A DNA stretch of 6,692 nt from assembly GCA_002329665.1 (NCBI GenBank), contig DCTV01000072.1, positions 24,768 through 31,459 of the forward strand. The letters run 5' to 3'. Below, in pieces: positions 1-5,956 of the stretch. Under the pieces are notes generated by a model. That model did no database searches. It was not told where the DNA came from and was given only the letters and a program-made list of their open reading frames with translations. Within the stretch, counting starts at the first letter, position 1. Each line of letters starts with the position of its first letter. The stretch comes from Christensenella sp. UBA1431 (GTDB lineage Bacteria > Bacillota > Clostridia > Christensenellales > UBA1431). Both the position numbers and the translations under genes were made by a program.

Positions 1-150
1 GCCCTCGGCGTAGATCGTGTCGAAAGCCAGCGACGATTTGCCCGATCCGCTCAGCCCGGTGAACACGATCAGCTGGTTGCGCGGTATCTCAAGGTCTATG
101 TTCTTCAGGTTGTGTTCCCTGGCGCCCTTGATGGCGATCACTTGCTTCAA
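1..150 (-). CDS. uvrA: UvrABC system protein A, N-terminal fragment (50 residues, runs off the left edge)
   Basis: UvrA is the ATP-dependent damage-recognition subunit of nucleotide excision repair; it delivers UvrB to lesions. The visible 50 residues carry the family's N-terminal signature: [19 protein letters not shown], then [19 protein letters not shown] with the Walker A loop GLSGSGKS, ending in IYAEG at base 1. The start chosen is TTG at 150-148. It overlaps the uvrB stop as TTGA and has AGAGGGG (167-161) ten bases upstream, inside the uvrB 3' end. An in-frame GTG at 141-139 would lie 19 bases from that site, so I prefer the TTG. The overlap implies translation coupled to uvrB. Identity is certain; the exact start is fairly sure. 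Confidence 0.95.
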   Translation of the reverse strand, partial: MKQVIAIKGAREHNLKNIDLEIPRNQLIVFTGLSGSGKSSLAFDTIYAEG

Positions 151-2168
151 GTCTTCTTAGCCCCTCTTCTGCCCCTGTTCGCGTACCGTTTCCGCGGCCC
201 CTGCCTGACGGGAACCGTTTCTCCCTTCAGCTGGAGTATCCTGTCGCGCAGCACGGCGGCCCGCTCGAATTCGAGCGCCGCGGCGGCTTTTTGCATGTCC
301 TGCTCGAGCAGGAGTATCTTCGCGGCCCTTGCCGCCTCGTCCCCGGCCTGCGCCCGCTCTTCCGTTTCGGCGCGCGACATCTCGATGATGTCGCGCACGC
401 TCTTTTCGACGCTCCGGGGGACGATACCGTGGACCCTGTTATACGCCGTCTGCTTCTCGCGGCGGCGGTTGGTCTCGTTTATGGCCTTTTGCATCGAGTC
501 GGTCACCGTGTCCGCGTACATCACGACGCGCCCGTTCACGTTGCGCGCGGCGCGCCCCACCGTCTGGATCAGCGACGTCGCCGACCGCAAAAACCCTTCC
601 TTGTCCGCGTCGAGCACGGCCACGAGCGATACCTCGGGCAGGTCGAGGCCCTCGCGCAGCAGGTTGATGCCGATGAGCACGTCGAACTCGCCCAGGCGCA
701 GGTCGCGGATGATCTCCATGCGCTCCATCGTATCGATGTCCGAGTGCATGTACCGAACGCGCACGCCCGTCTCCGCGTAGTAGTCGGTGAGCTGCTCGGC
801 CATGCGCTTGGTCAGCGTAGTCACCAGCACGCGTTCGCCCCGCTCCGCCGTGCGCCTGATCTCATCGAGCAGGTCGTCCACCTGCCCCTTCACGGGGCGC
901 ACGTCGATCTCCGGGTCCACGAGGCCGGTCGGGCGGATGATCTGTTCGGCCGTTTGCTGCGCGCGCCCCAGCTCGTAGGGCCCCGGCGTGGCGCTCACGT
1001 AGACGGTCTGGCCGATGCGCTTTTGGAACTCTTCGAACTTGAGCGGCCGGTTGTCGTAGGCCGAGGGTATCCTGAAACCGTATTCCACCAGCGCGGTCTT
1101 CCTGGAGAGATCGCCCGCATACATCGCCCGTATCTGGGGCACGGTCTGGTGCGACTCGTCGATGAAGAGCAGGAAGTCGTCCGGGAAATAATCGAGCAGG
1201 GTGAACGGCGGCTCGCCCGGCTCGCGCCCGTCGAAATACCGGGAATAGTTCTCGATGCCGGTGCAGTACCCGAGCTCGCGGATCATCTCCATGTCGTAAC
1301 GCGTGCGCTGCAGCAGGCGCTGGGCCTCGAGGTCGCGCCCGTCGTCCCCGAGTTCCTTCACGCGCGCCAAAAGGTCCCTTTCGATGGATTCGAGCGCGGC
1401 GTCCAGCTTGTCGCGCGATGTCGCGTAGTGCGACGAAGGGAATATGGCGATGTGCGCGCGCCTTAACAGGACCTCCCCCGTGACGACGCTGATCTCGCTG
1501 ATGCGCTCGATTTCGTCGCCGAAGAATTCCACGCGCACCGCCTTATCGGACGAATTCGCCGGGAATATCTCGAGCACGTCCCCGCGCACGCGGAACGTCC
1601 CGCGGTTAAACTCGATGTCGTTGCGGTCGTACTGGATGTCCACGAGCCTGCGAATCACCGCGTCGCGCTCGACCCGCATGCCCTCCCGCAGCGATATGCT
1701 CAGGCGCAGGTACTCCTCCGGGTCGCCCAGCGCGTAGATGCAGGAAACGCTGGCGACGATGATCACGTCGCGGCGCTCGTTCAATGCGGAGGTCGCCGAG
1801 TGCCTGAGCTTGTCGATCTCGTCGTTGATTGTCGCGACCTTCTCGATATACAGGTCGGAGGACGGGATGTACGCTTCGGGCTGGTAGTAGTCGTAGTAGC
1901 TCACGAAGAACTCCACCGCGCTGTCCGGGAAGAACTCCCGGAACTCGCCACAGAGCTGCGCCGCCAGCGTCTTGTTGTGGGCGATGACCAGCGTCGGGCG
2001 CTGGACACGCTCGATCACGTTGGCCATCGTGAACGTCTTGCCCGAGCCGGTCACGCCCAGGAGGATCTGGTCGGCGTATCCTTTTTCGAGCCCGCCGACC
2101 AGCTGGTCGACGGCCTCCGGCTGGTCTCCCTTTAGCGTGTATTCAGATACTATATTAAACCGATTCAT
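147..2168 (-). CDS. uvrB: UvrABC system protein B (excinuclease subunit, 673 aa)
   Basis: UvrB is the central subunit of nucleotide excision repair: loaded by UvrA, it verifies the lesion and recruits UvrC. All landmarks are present. Walker A GVTGSGKT is at 38-45. The beta-hairpin that clamps one DNA strand begins about residue 91 ([20 protein letters not shown]). The DESH Walker B box is at 337-340, SATP at 392-395, and the helicase motif VI segment QTVGRAAR at 535-542. A C-terminal UVR domain (about 617-650, [20 protein letters not shown]) is the UvrC contact. The length matches the family. The ATG start gives the typical N-terminus [17 protein letters not shown]; its ribosome site is weak (GGACGGGT). 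It is transcribed from its own promoter at 2227-2254 and overlaps uvrA by four bases. Nothing is truncated or missing. Confidence 0.98.
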   Translation of the reverse strand: MNRFNIVSEYTLKGDQPEAVDQLVGGLEKGYADQILLGVTGSGKTFTMANVIERVQRPTLVIAHNKTLAAQLCGEFREFFPDSAVEFFVSYYDYYQPEAYIPSSDLYIEKVATINDEIDKLRHSATSALNERRDVIIVASVSCIYALGDPEEYLRLSISLREGMRVERDAVIRRLVDIQYDRNDIEFNRGTFRVRGDVLEIFPANSSDKAVRVEFFGDEIERISEISVVTGEVLLRRAHIAIFPSSHYATSRDKLDAALESIERDLLARVKELGDDGRDLEAQRLLQRTRYDMEMIRELGYCTGIENYSRYFDGREPGEPPFTLLDYFPDDFLLFIDESHQTVPQIRAMYAGDLSRKTALVEYGFRIPSAYDNRPLKFEEFQKRIGQTVYVSATPGPYELGRAQQTAEQIIRPTGLVDPEIDVRPVKGQVDDLLDEIRRTAERGERVLVTTLTKRMAEQLTDYYAETGVRVRYMHSDIDTMERMEIIRDLRLGEFDVLIGINLLREGLDLPEVSLVAVLDADKEGFLRSATSLIQTVGRAARNVNGRVVMYADTVTDSMQKAINETNRRREKQTAYNRVHGIVPRSVEKSVRDIIEMSRAETEERAQAGDEAARAAKILLLEQDMQKAAAALEFERAAVLRDRILQLKGETVPVRQGPRKRYANRGRRGAKKT

Positions 2169-2194
2169 TCGATACCCGTCCGATCACCCGTGTT

Positions 2195-2219
2195 GCGGCG
2201 CGACGCTTCCCCGCGCCGC
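2195..2219 (-). other. 5'-terminal stem-loop of the uvrB transcript
   Basis: GCGGCGCG (2195-2202) and CGCGCCGC (2212-2219) are perfect reverse complements around a nine-base loop. The predicted transcription start of uvrB is near 2220, so this hairpin would sit at the very 5' end of the mRNA. No T-tract follows it on the minus strand, so it is not an intrinsic terminator. A 5' stabilising role is inference. Confidence 0.6.
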
Positions 2220-2226
2220 CGATATC

Positions 2227-2254
2227 ATTGTACCAAAAATGATCTATTTTGCAA
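2227..2254 (-). promoter_or_regulatory. Probable vegetative promoter of uvrB-uvrA
   Basis: Read on the minus strand, TTGCAA (2254-2249) is followed after 16 bases by TACAAT (2232-2227). This is a good match to a sigma-70/sigma-A type promoter, located 58 bases upstream of the uvrB ATG. The predicted leader is about 52 bases. I found neither a GAAC-N4-GTTC nor a CTGT-N8-ACAG LexA box over or near it. Confidence 0.7.
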
Positions 2255-2259
2255 CGCCA

Positions 2260-2296
2260 ACACCATGATACCAGAATAATCCTGACAGCATGGTGT
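2260..2296. repeat. 8-bp inverted repeat upstream of the uvrB -35 box
   Basis: ACACCATG (2260-2267) and CATGGTGT (2289-2296) are exact reverse complements separated by 21 bases. They begin six bases upstream of the -35 element, where a regulator could bind. The arms are short, so chance is a real alternative. Confidence 0.35.
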
Positions 2297-2486
2297 CATG
2301 TTCCGGGAAAGAAACCGAAGCGTTCAAATGAAACAGGCTTGCCGCAGGCTACACAGCTATATGAATTGTTTTGGTGTAGATATAAACCTCAATTGATGGT
2401 AAGCGATATGCCCTCTCCGGGAGGGGGTGGGGTGCCGCAGCCCCCCATCTTCAATCCGATCCGGCGGCACGCGCGTCAGACCGGCA

Positions 2487-2515
2487 AAGAAACGGCGCCA
2501 GGCGCGCCGTTTCTT
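2487..2515. terminator. Second hairpin behind the operon terminator, possible back-up or bidirectional terminator
   Basis: AAGAAACGGCGC (2487-2498) and GCGCCGTTTCTT (2504-2515) form a perfect 12-bp stem with a five-base loop. On either strand the 3' arm ends TTTCTT, giving only a broken T-tract. It lies 15 bases beyond the stem of the first terminator. A terminator role is plausible but weaker than for the 2524-2559 element. Confidence 0.45.
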
Positions 2516-2523
2516 CCTGCCTG

Positions 2524-2559
2524 AAAAAAATCACAGCGCAAACACAGTTTGCGCTGTGA
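2524..2559 (-). terminator. Rho-independent terminator of the S component-coaX-hom-cupin operon
   Basis: On the minus strand the arms at 2559-2547 and 2543-2531 pair perfectly over 13 bp around a three-base loop (2546-2544), followed at once by seven T residues (2530-2524). The stem starts four bases after the cupin stop codon, which fixes the end of the operon. Confidence 0.92.
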
Positions 2560-2563
2560 AGGG

Positions 2564-2911
2564 TTAGTCCTTGATGACCACAGCGAGCATCCGCATCGGT
2601 TCGTCGCGCTTGTTTTCGAGACAGTGCCCGGCGCCCTTCCCGGTCACGGTCACGTCGCCCGGCCGCAGCGTCCGCACGGTGCCGTCGTCGTTGGTCTCCG
2701 CCTCGCCTTCGAGGATATAGTATATCTCCGTCTCGTCGTCGTGCGTGTGCCAGCCGATCGAACACCCCTTCTCCAGCGTAATGACGGAAAAGAGCCTGCA
2801 CTTGGCGGGCTGCTCCTCCTCCGGGAACATTCGAAGCAGTTTGACCGCGCCGTTGCCGTCGCGGATGCGCTCGCGGATGTAGGTCGTCATTTCCTCTTTC
2901 GGCATGTACAT
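2564..2911 (-). CDS. Small single-domain cupin protein (115 aa)
   Basis: This is a one-domain cupin, a small beta-barrel that usually holds one metal ion. Cupin motif 1 is complete: G49, H55, H57, E62 and G69, within GWHTHDDETEIYYILEG. Motif 2 is at 85-100 (GDVTVTGKGAGHCLEN) with the fourth ligand H96 and N100; the usual proline is replaced by glycine. The ligand set 2-His/Glu/His is intact, so metal binding is likely. The substrate cannot be read from sequence: members include isomerases, dioxygenases and sensor domains. A TTG six bases upstream is open, but the ATG at 2911 is preferred because GGAAGGGGG lies eight bases before it. It is the last gene of the operon, 38 bases after hom, which suggests co-transcription but does not show a role in threonine synthesis. 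Confidence 0.9.
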   Translation of the reverse strand: MYMPKEEMTTYIRERIRDGNGAVKLLRMFPEEEQPAKCRLFSVITLEKGCSIGWHTHDDETEIYYILEGEAETNDDGTVRTLRPGDVTVTGKGAGHCLENKRDEPMRMLAVVIKD

Positions 2912-2919
2912 TCCCAAAT

Positions 2920-2928
2920 CCCCCTTCC
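2920..2928 (-). promoter_or_regulatory. Ribosome binding site that decides the cupin start
   Basis: GGAAGGGGG is eight bases before ATG 2911 but only two bases before the in-frame TTG at 2917 and fourteen before ATG 2905. The spacing favours ATG 2911. Confidence 0.75.
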
Positions 2929-2949
2929 GGTTTAGCCGTGCGGCTTGTG

Positions 2950-4233
2950 TCAGTGCTCCACGCGCAGGCGTCCCAGCACCGCGCTCACCTCCGGCAGCCC
3001 CTCGATCTCTTCGATCGCCGCGCCGAAGGCTTTCTCGCGCGACTTGTGCGTGATGAACACCAGATGCGCCGTGTCGTTCGAATCCGGTTCCTTCTGTATC
3101 ACCGAGGCGAGGCTCACCTGGTGCTTTCCGAAAACGCCCGCGATCCGGGCCAGCACGCCCGGTTTGTCCAACACTTTCATGTGCACGTAGAATTCGCTCT
3201 CCCAGTCGTCTTCGAACGTGTTGCCGTCCCCGTTGGCGTCCAGCAGCGGGTAGCGGTGCTCATGCCCGCTGCACGCGATGATGATGTCCGAAACCATGGC
3301 GCTGGCGGTCGGCAGGCTTCCGGCGCCGCGGCCGTAGAGCATCACGTCGTCCACGTTGTTGCCGTGGATGAACACGGCGTTGAACGACCCGCGCACCGCC
3401 GCGAGCGGGTGCTCCAGGGGCACCATTGTCGGGTGGACGCGCACCTCGATCCTGCCTTCCTTCATCTTGGCGATCGCCAGAAGCTTTATCGCGCACCCGA
3501 ACTCCCTGGCGTAGCCGATGTCCTGCTTCGTGACTTTCGATATGCCCTCGCGGTACACCCTCTCGATGGGCACGCGTGTGTTGAACGCCAGCGAGGCGAG
3601 TATCGAAATCTTGTACATCGCGTCGAAGCCTTCCACGTCGGCCGTCGGGTCGAACTCGGCGTAGCCCTTGGCCTGCGCTTCCCTGAGCACGTCGGCGAAC
3701 TCGCGCCCCTCTTCGGACATGGCCGTGAGGATATAGTTGGTCGTGCCGTTGATGATGCCCATGATGCTCTCGACGTTGTTCCCCTGCATCGAATGGGTCA
3801 GCGTGCGGATCACGGGGATGCCCCCGCCCACCGTCGCCTCGAAATACAGCCCCGCGCCGCTTAAGTGGGCAGCTTCCTCCATCTGCTTCCAATGCTTTGC
3901 GAACACTTCTTTATTGGACGTCACCACCGTTTTGCCGGCATTGAGCGCCGCCATGATGAACGTGCGCGCCGGCTCTTCCCCGCCCATGCACTCGGCGATC
4001 ACCGAAACCTCTTCGTCGGCGAGCACGTCCTCGAAATTCGTCGTGAAAATGGACTGGTCCTCAGCGATTTTCGTGTTGGGTTCGTCGAGCGCCTTGACGA
4101 GCACCCTGGCAACGCTGAGTTCGACGTCTTCCCGCCGGGCGATCTCGTCGCGCATGCCCGTGACGATCCTGTATATTCCCGACCCGACCGTGCCGAACCC
4201 CAACAGAGCGATCCTGACCTGTTTTTTCGCCAT
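2950..4233 (-). CDS. hom: Homoserine dehydrogenase with C-terminal ACT domain (427 aa)
   Basis: Hom reduces aspartate 4-semialdehyde to homoserine with NAD(P)H, the branch step to threonine and methionine. The N-terminal Rossmann loop GFGTVGSG is at 12-19. TSNKE (105-109) carries the conserved lysine K108, and EATVGGGIP is at 132-140. The catalytic-domain signature DPTADVEGFDAMYK (195-208) includes the conserved acidic residues and K208. GRGAGSLPTASA follows at 301-312. Residues 348-427 form an ACT domain (KVLDKPGVLARIAGVF), which in this family mediates feedback by threonine. No aspartokinase domain is fused, so this is the monofunctional form. GGAGGG lies six bases before the ATG. It is 35 bases after coaX and 38 before the cupin, hence in the same operon. 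thrB and thrC are not in the window. Confidence 0.97.
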   Translation of the reverse strand: MAKKQVRIALLGFGTVGSGIYRIVTGMRDEIARREDVELSVARVLVKALDEPNTKIAEDQSIFTTNFEDVLADEEVSVIAECMGGEEPARTFIMAALNAGKTVVTSNKEVFAKHWKQMEEAAHLSGAGLYFEATVGGGIPVIRTLTHSMQGNNVESIMGIINGTTNYILTAMSEEGREFADVLREAQAKGYAEFDPTADVEGFDAMYKISILASLAFNTRVPIERVYREGISKVTKQDIGYAREFGCAIKLLAIAKMKEGRIEVRVHPTMVPLEHPLAAVRGSFNAVFIHGNNVDDVMLYGRGAGSLPTASAMVSDIIIACSGHEHRYPLLDANGDGNTFEDDWESEFYVHMKVLDKPGVLARIAGVFGKHQVSLASVIQKEPDSNDTAHLVFITHKSREKAFGAAIEEIEGLPEVSAVLGRLRVEH

Positions 4234-4268
4234 CGTTTTCCCTCCAGACTCTTCTTAAGCAGCAAAAT

Positions 4269-5057
4269 CTATGCGTCCCGCGCCGTCCGCTCGCTGTTCC
4301 TCTCATACAGGATGCGCAGCCCCTGCAGCGTCAGCAGCGGGTTGATCTCCTCGATGATGTCCGTTTCCGTCGAAACGAGGCGGGCCAGGCCGCCGGTTGC
4401 GACAACGCTCACATCGTGCCTGTTCAGTTCCTTCCTGATCTTTTGTACGAGGTACTCCACCTGGCCTACGTACCCGTAGATGATGCCCGACTGCATGCCG
4501 GTCACCATGTTGCGCCCGATCACGCTGGGCGGCTTGACGAGTTCGACGCGCGGGAGCTTGGCAGCGCACTGCACCAGCGCCTCGCTCGCGACCTTTATGC
4601 CGGGGCAGATCGCCCCGCCCAGAAAATCGCCTCTTTCGTTGATCACGTTGAACGTGGTGGCCGTGCCGAAATCGATCGCGATGCAGGGCCCCCCGTAGAG
4701 CTCGTAGGCCGCGATGGCGTTCGCGATCCTGTCGGCGCCCAGCTCGCGCGGGTTGTCGTAGCAAATCTTCATGCCCGTCCTGATCCCCGGATCGACGAAC
4801 ATCGGTTCGATGCTGAAGCGATACCGGCACATGTGTTCGAGCGTGAAATTGATCGACGGGATCACCGACGCGATGATGATGCCCTTTACGTCCCCGATGT
4901 CCCTGCGGTTGGTCGAAAAAAACGAGAGGACCAGTTCGCCGAGTTCGTCCGCCGTCCTTTCGATATTGGTGGCCACGCGCCACGAATTCAACAGTTCGCC
5001 GCCCGAGAACAGGCCGAACTTGATGTTTTTGTTGCCCACGTCCATCGCGAGAATCAT
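4269..5057 (-). CDS. coaX: Type III pantothenate kinase (262 aa)
   Basis: CoaX phosphorylates pantothenate, the first step of coenzyme A synthesis. Type III enzymes belong to the ASKHA fold and typically need a monovalent cation and resist CoA feedback. Visible motifs are the phosphate-binding DVGN at 6-9, the pantothenate site DNPRELGADR at 101-110 with the catalytic aspartate D109, DFGTATT at 129-135, GGAICPG at 147-153 and TGGLA at 221-225. The length is normal for the family. GGAGGA lies five bases before the ATG, and the ATG overlaps the stop of the upstream transporter gene as ATGA, so the two are probably translationally coupled. That pairing supports pantothenate as the transporter's substrate. 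All key residues seem intact. Confidence 0.96.
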   Translation of the reverse strand: MILAMDVGNKNIKFGLFSGGELLNSWRVATNIERTADELGELVLSFFSTNRRDIGDVKGIIIASVIPSINFTLEHMCRYRFSIEPMFVDPGIRTGMKICYDNPRELGADRIANAIAAYELYGGPCIAIDFGTATTFNVINERGDFLGGAICPGIKVASEALVQCAAKLPRVELVKPPSVIGRNMVTGMQSGIIYGYVGQVEYLVQKIRKELNRHDVSVVATGGLARLVSTETDIIEEINPLLTLQGLRILYERNSERTARDA

Positions 5058-5677
5058 CGCTTTCCTCCGTCCGTGTCCGCCCGGAGGCCGCGTTCGGGAT
5101 ACGCCCGGGAAACGGCCTTATAAGCGGCGATCGTTATGATGATTGCGGCGGTGACCTCCAGCGACCCGTTGGTAAGGCCGATCGCGGCCAGCGCGCCCAG
5201 TATCTGGGGCGGCTCCAGCCCCATCGCCGAGGCGAACGTGTCCGCGTGCCGGATGTAGATCGCAAGGAGGACCAGCACCGTGTTGGCCAGCGTGCCCGCA
5301 ACCGCCCCCAGCCCCGCCGCCAATGCGTCGCCGCCCCTCAGGCGGAGGAAAAGCCTGCGGCCGAGCCTGTATGCAAAATACGCGGCGAGGGGCACGAAGA
5401 GGCGCGGGATCACCGCCACGACCGGGTCAAGGAATATCGGGGAGAGCGGCATCGGCCTAATAACGGCCGACCACATGCTCGAAAAGCCGAACACGAGGCC
5501 CAGGAACAGCCCGATCACCGGCCCCTCCAGGATTGCCCCGATGATCACGGGGATGTGTATGATCGCGATCCCCGCCGGCGGCACGGGTATGATCCCGATG
5601 TCGGTCAGGTTCAGTATGAGACAAACGGCGGCGAGCATGCCTGCCACCGCGATGCGCCGCGTCTTTTTGTTTTTCAT
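5054..5677 (-). CDS. panT: ECF transporter S component, probably pantothenate-specific (207 aa)
   Basis: This is a small hydrophobic membrane protein with about five or six helices. After a basic N-terminus (MKNKKTRRIAVAGMLAA) comes the segment IIPVPPAGIAIIHIPVIIGAILEGPVIG, then LGLVFGFSS, which resembles substrate-binding (S) subunits of energy-coupling factor transporters. Such proteins bind a vitamin and work with a shared EcfA/A'/T module, not encoded here. Substrate assignment is inference: the ATGA overlap with coaX makes pantothenate the best guess, but another vitamin is possible. The frame stays open upstream to 5773, but that would place the start inside the -10 box of the promoter at 5772-5800. 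I chose ATG 5677, where the basic membrane-protein N-terminus begins and AAAGGA lies just upstream. It is the first gene of the operon. Confidence 0.85.
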   Translation of the reverse strand: MKNKKTRRIAVAGMLAAVCLILNLTDIGIIPVPPAGIAIIHIPVIIGAILEGPVIGLFLGLVFGFSSMWSAVIRPMPLSPIFLDPVVAVIPRLFVPLAAYFAYRLGRRLFLRLRGGDALAAGLGAVAGTLANTVLVLLAIYIRHADTFASAMGLEPPQILGALAAIGLTNGSLEVTAAIIITIAAYKAVSRAYPERGLRADTDGGKR

Positions 5678-5765
5678 TTTTCCTTTACGTTCAGATTCCC
5701 GTCCGGGATACCCGACGCCCTTTCCTATACAGCCCATGTAGTCCGGTTCTAAGAGATACCGGCTA
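5678..5765 (-). promoter_or_regulatory. Structured ~88-base leader of the S component-coaX operon
   Basis: Between the predicted transcription start (near 5765) and the ATG are two compact hairpins. The first (5762-5743) pairs CCGGT with ACCGG and, past one bulged base, TCT with AGA around a three-base loop. The second (5717-5700) pairs CGTC with GACG and GGG with CCC, again with one bulge and a three-base loop. Neither is followed by a T-tract. I do not recognise a known riboswitch class. Both hairpins share the sequences GGTATC and CCGGAC. A regulatory role is inference. Confidence 0.45.
5681..5686 (-). promoter_or_regulatory. Ribosome binding site supporting the S-component start
   Basis: AAAGGA lies three bases before ATG 5677, a rather tight spacing. 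The only other upstream in-frame ATG (5737) has no purine-rich site before it. Confidence 0.55.
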
Positions 5766-5771
5766 TGAAGC

Positions 5772-5800
5772 ATTATATCAGCAGCATCATGGGTTGTAAA
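5772..5800 (-). promoter_or_regulatory. Near-consensus vegetative promoter of the S component-coaX-hom-cupin operon
   Basis: On the minus strand TTTACA (5800-5795), a 17-base spacer and a perfect TATAAT (5777-5772) match the sigma-70/sigma-A consensus at 11 of 12 positions (one mismatch, the T at the third base of the -35 box). It lies 95 bases upstream of the S-component ATG. It is the best promoter in the window and implies steady expression of the operon. Confidence 0.88.
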
Positions 5801-5809
5801 CGGGGCTTT

Positions 5810-5875
5810 GCTGGGTTGTTCGGGCAGTAATCAGCGGGAAGTTGCCCGGTCGGTGCTTCGCGGAGGTTGCCCGGG
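5810..5875. repeat. Three degenerate direct repeats with ~25-bp period
   Basis: On the plus strand GCTGGGTTGTTCGGG (5810-5824), GCGGGAAGTTGCCCGG (5834-5849) and GCGGAGGTTGCCCGGG (5860-5875) follow each other at steps of 24 and 26 bases. The last two are the closest. The block lies just upstream of the -35 box of the S-component promoter. No function is assignable. Confidence 0.45.
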
Positions 5876-5905
5876 CGGGACTCGAACGCCTGTCCCATCC
5901 CGGGG
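5862..5905 (-). pseudogene. tRNA 3'-half-like segment (possible tRNA remnant)
   Basis: On the minus strand the segment contains GTTCGAGTCC (5887-5878), a textbook T-loop/B-box, followed by CGCCCGGGCAACC, much like a T-stem plus acceptor end. From memory it resembles the end of bacterial initiator tRNAs, which finish in GCAACCA. However, the T-stem does not pair properly (AGGCG against CCCGC), I find no matching 5' acceptor strand, D-arm or anticodon arm, and CCA is not encoded. It is therefore not an intact tRNA gene. It may be a remnant or a chance likeness within a strong hairpin (GGGAC with GTCCC, flanked by GCCCCGGG and CCCGGGC). Confidence 0.3.
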
Positions 5906-5956
5906 CTGCGCTTAGTGTATTGGAAAAACCCGCGACGGAATCGAAGCAAACGCCGG

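Larger units (their letters stand above)
2169..2563. other. Gene-free gap between uvrB and the hom-cupin operon end
   Basis: No convincing coding sequence is present on either strand; the longest open frame here has no protein-like composition. From right to left it holds the terminator at 2524-2559, a second strong hairpin at 2487-2515, a G/C-rich block at 2411-2446 with two mutually exclusive short hairpins (CCCTC with GAGGG; GGGGTG with CAGCCCC), about 110 bases (2301-2410) in which I see nothing, then the inverted repeat, promoter and leader hairpin of uvrB. Confidence 0.7.

Noticed and set aside
291..1466. Long plus-strand open frame of 391 codons across uvrB
   Set aside because: It lies antisense to a fully conserved uvrB, is rich in His/Arg/Val typical of GC-rich shadow frames, and resembles no family.
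2420..2432. Possible G-quadruplex (GGGAGGGGGTGGGG)
   Set aside because: Only three runs of three or more G are present, so a standard three-layer quadruplex lacks its fourth run.
2249..2524. Plus-strand open frame in the uvrB-cupin gap
   Set aside because: It runs through the uvrB promoter, the G/C block and a terminator hairpin, has no ribosome site, and the product has no protein-like pattern.
2938..3864. Long plus-strand open frame of 308 codons across hom
   Set aside because: Antisense to hom, with His/Arg/Val-rich shadow composition and no recognisable motif.
5678..5773. Longer N-terminus of the S component starting at 5773 or 5737
   Set aside because: 5773 falls inside the -10 box and 5737 lacks a ribosome site; the extra residues are polar and unlike an S-component start.
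5862..5956. Intact tRNA gene between tspO and the S component
   Set aside because: Only a T-loop and acceptor-like end are seen; the acceptor, D- and anticodon stems cannot be formed.
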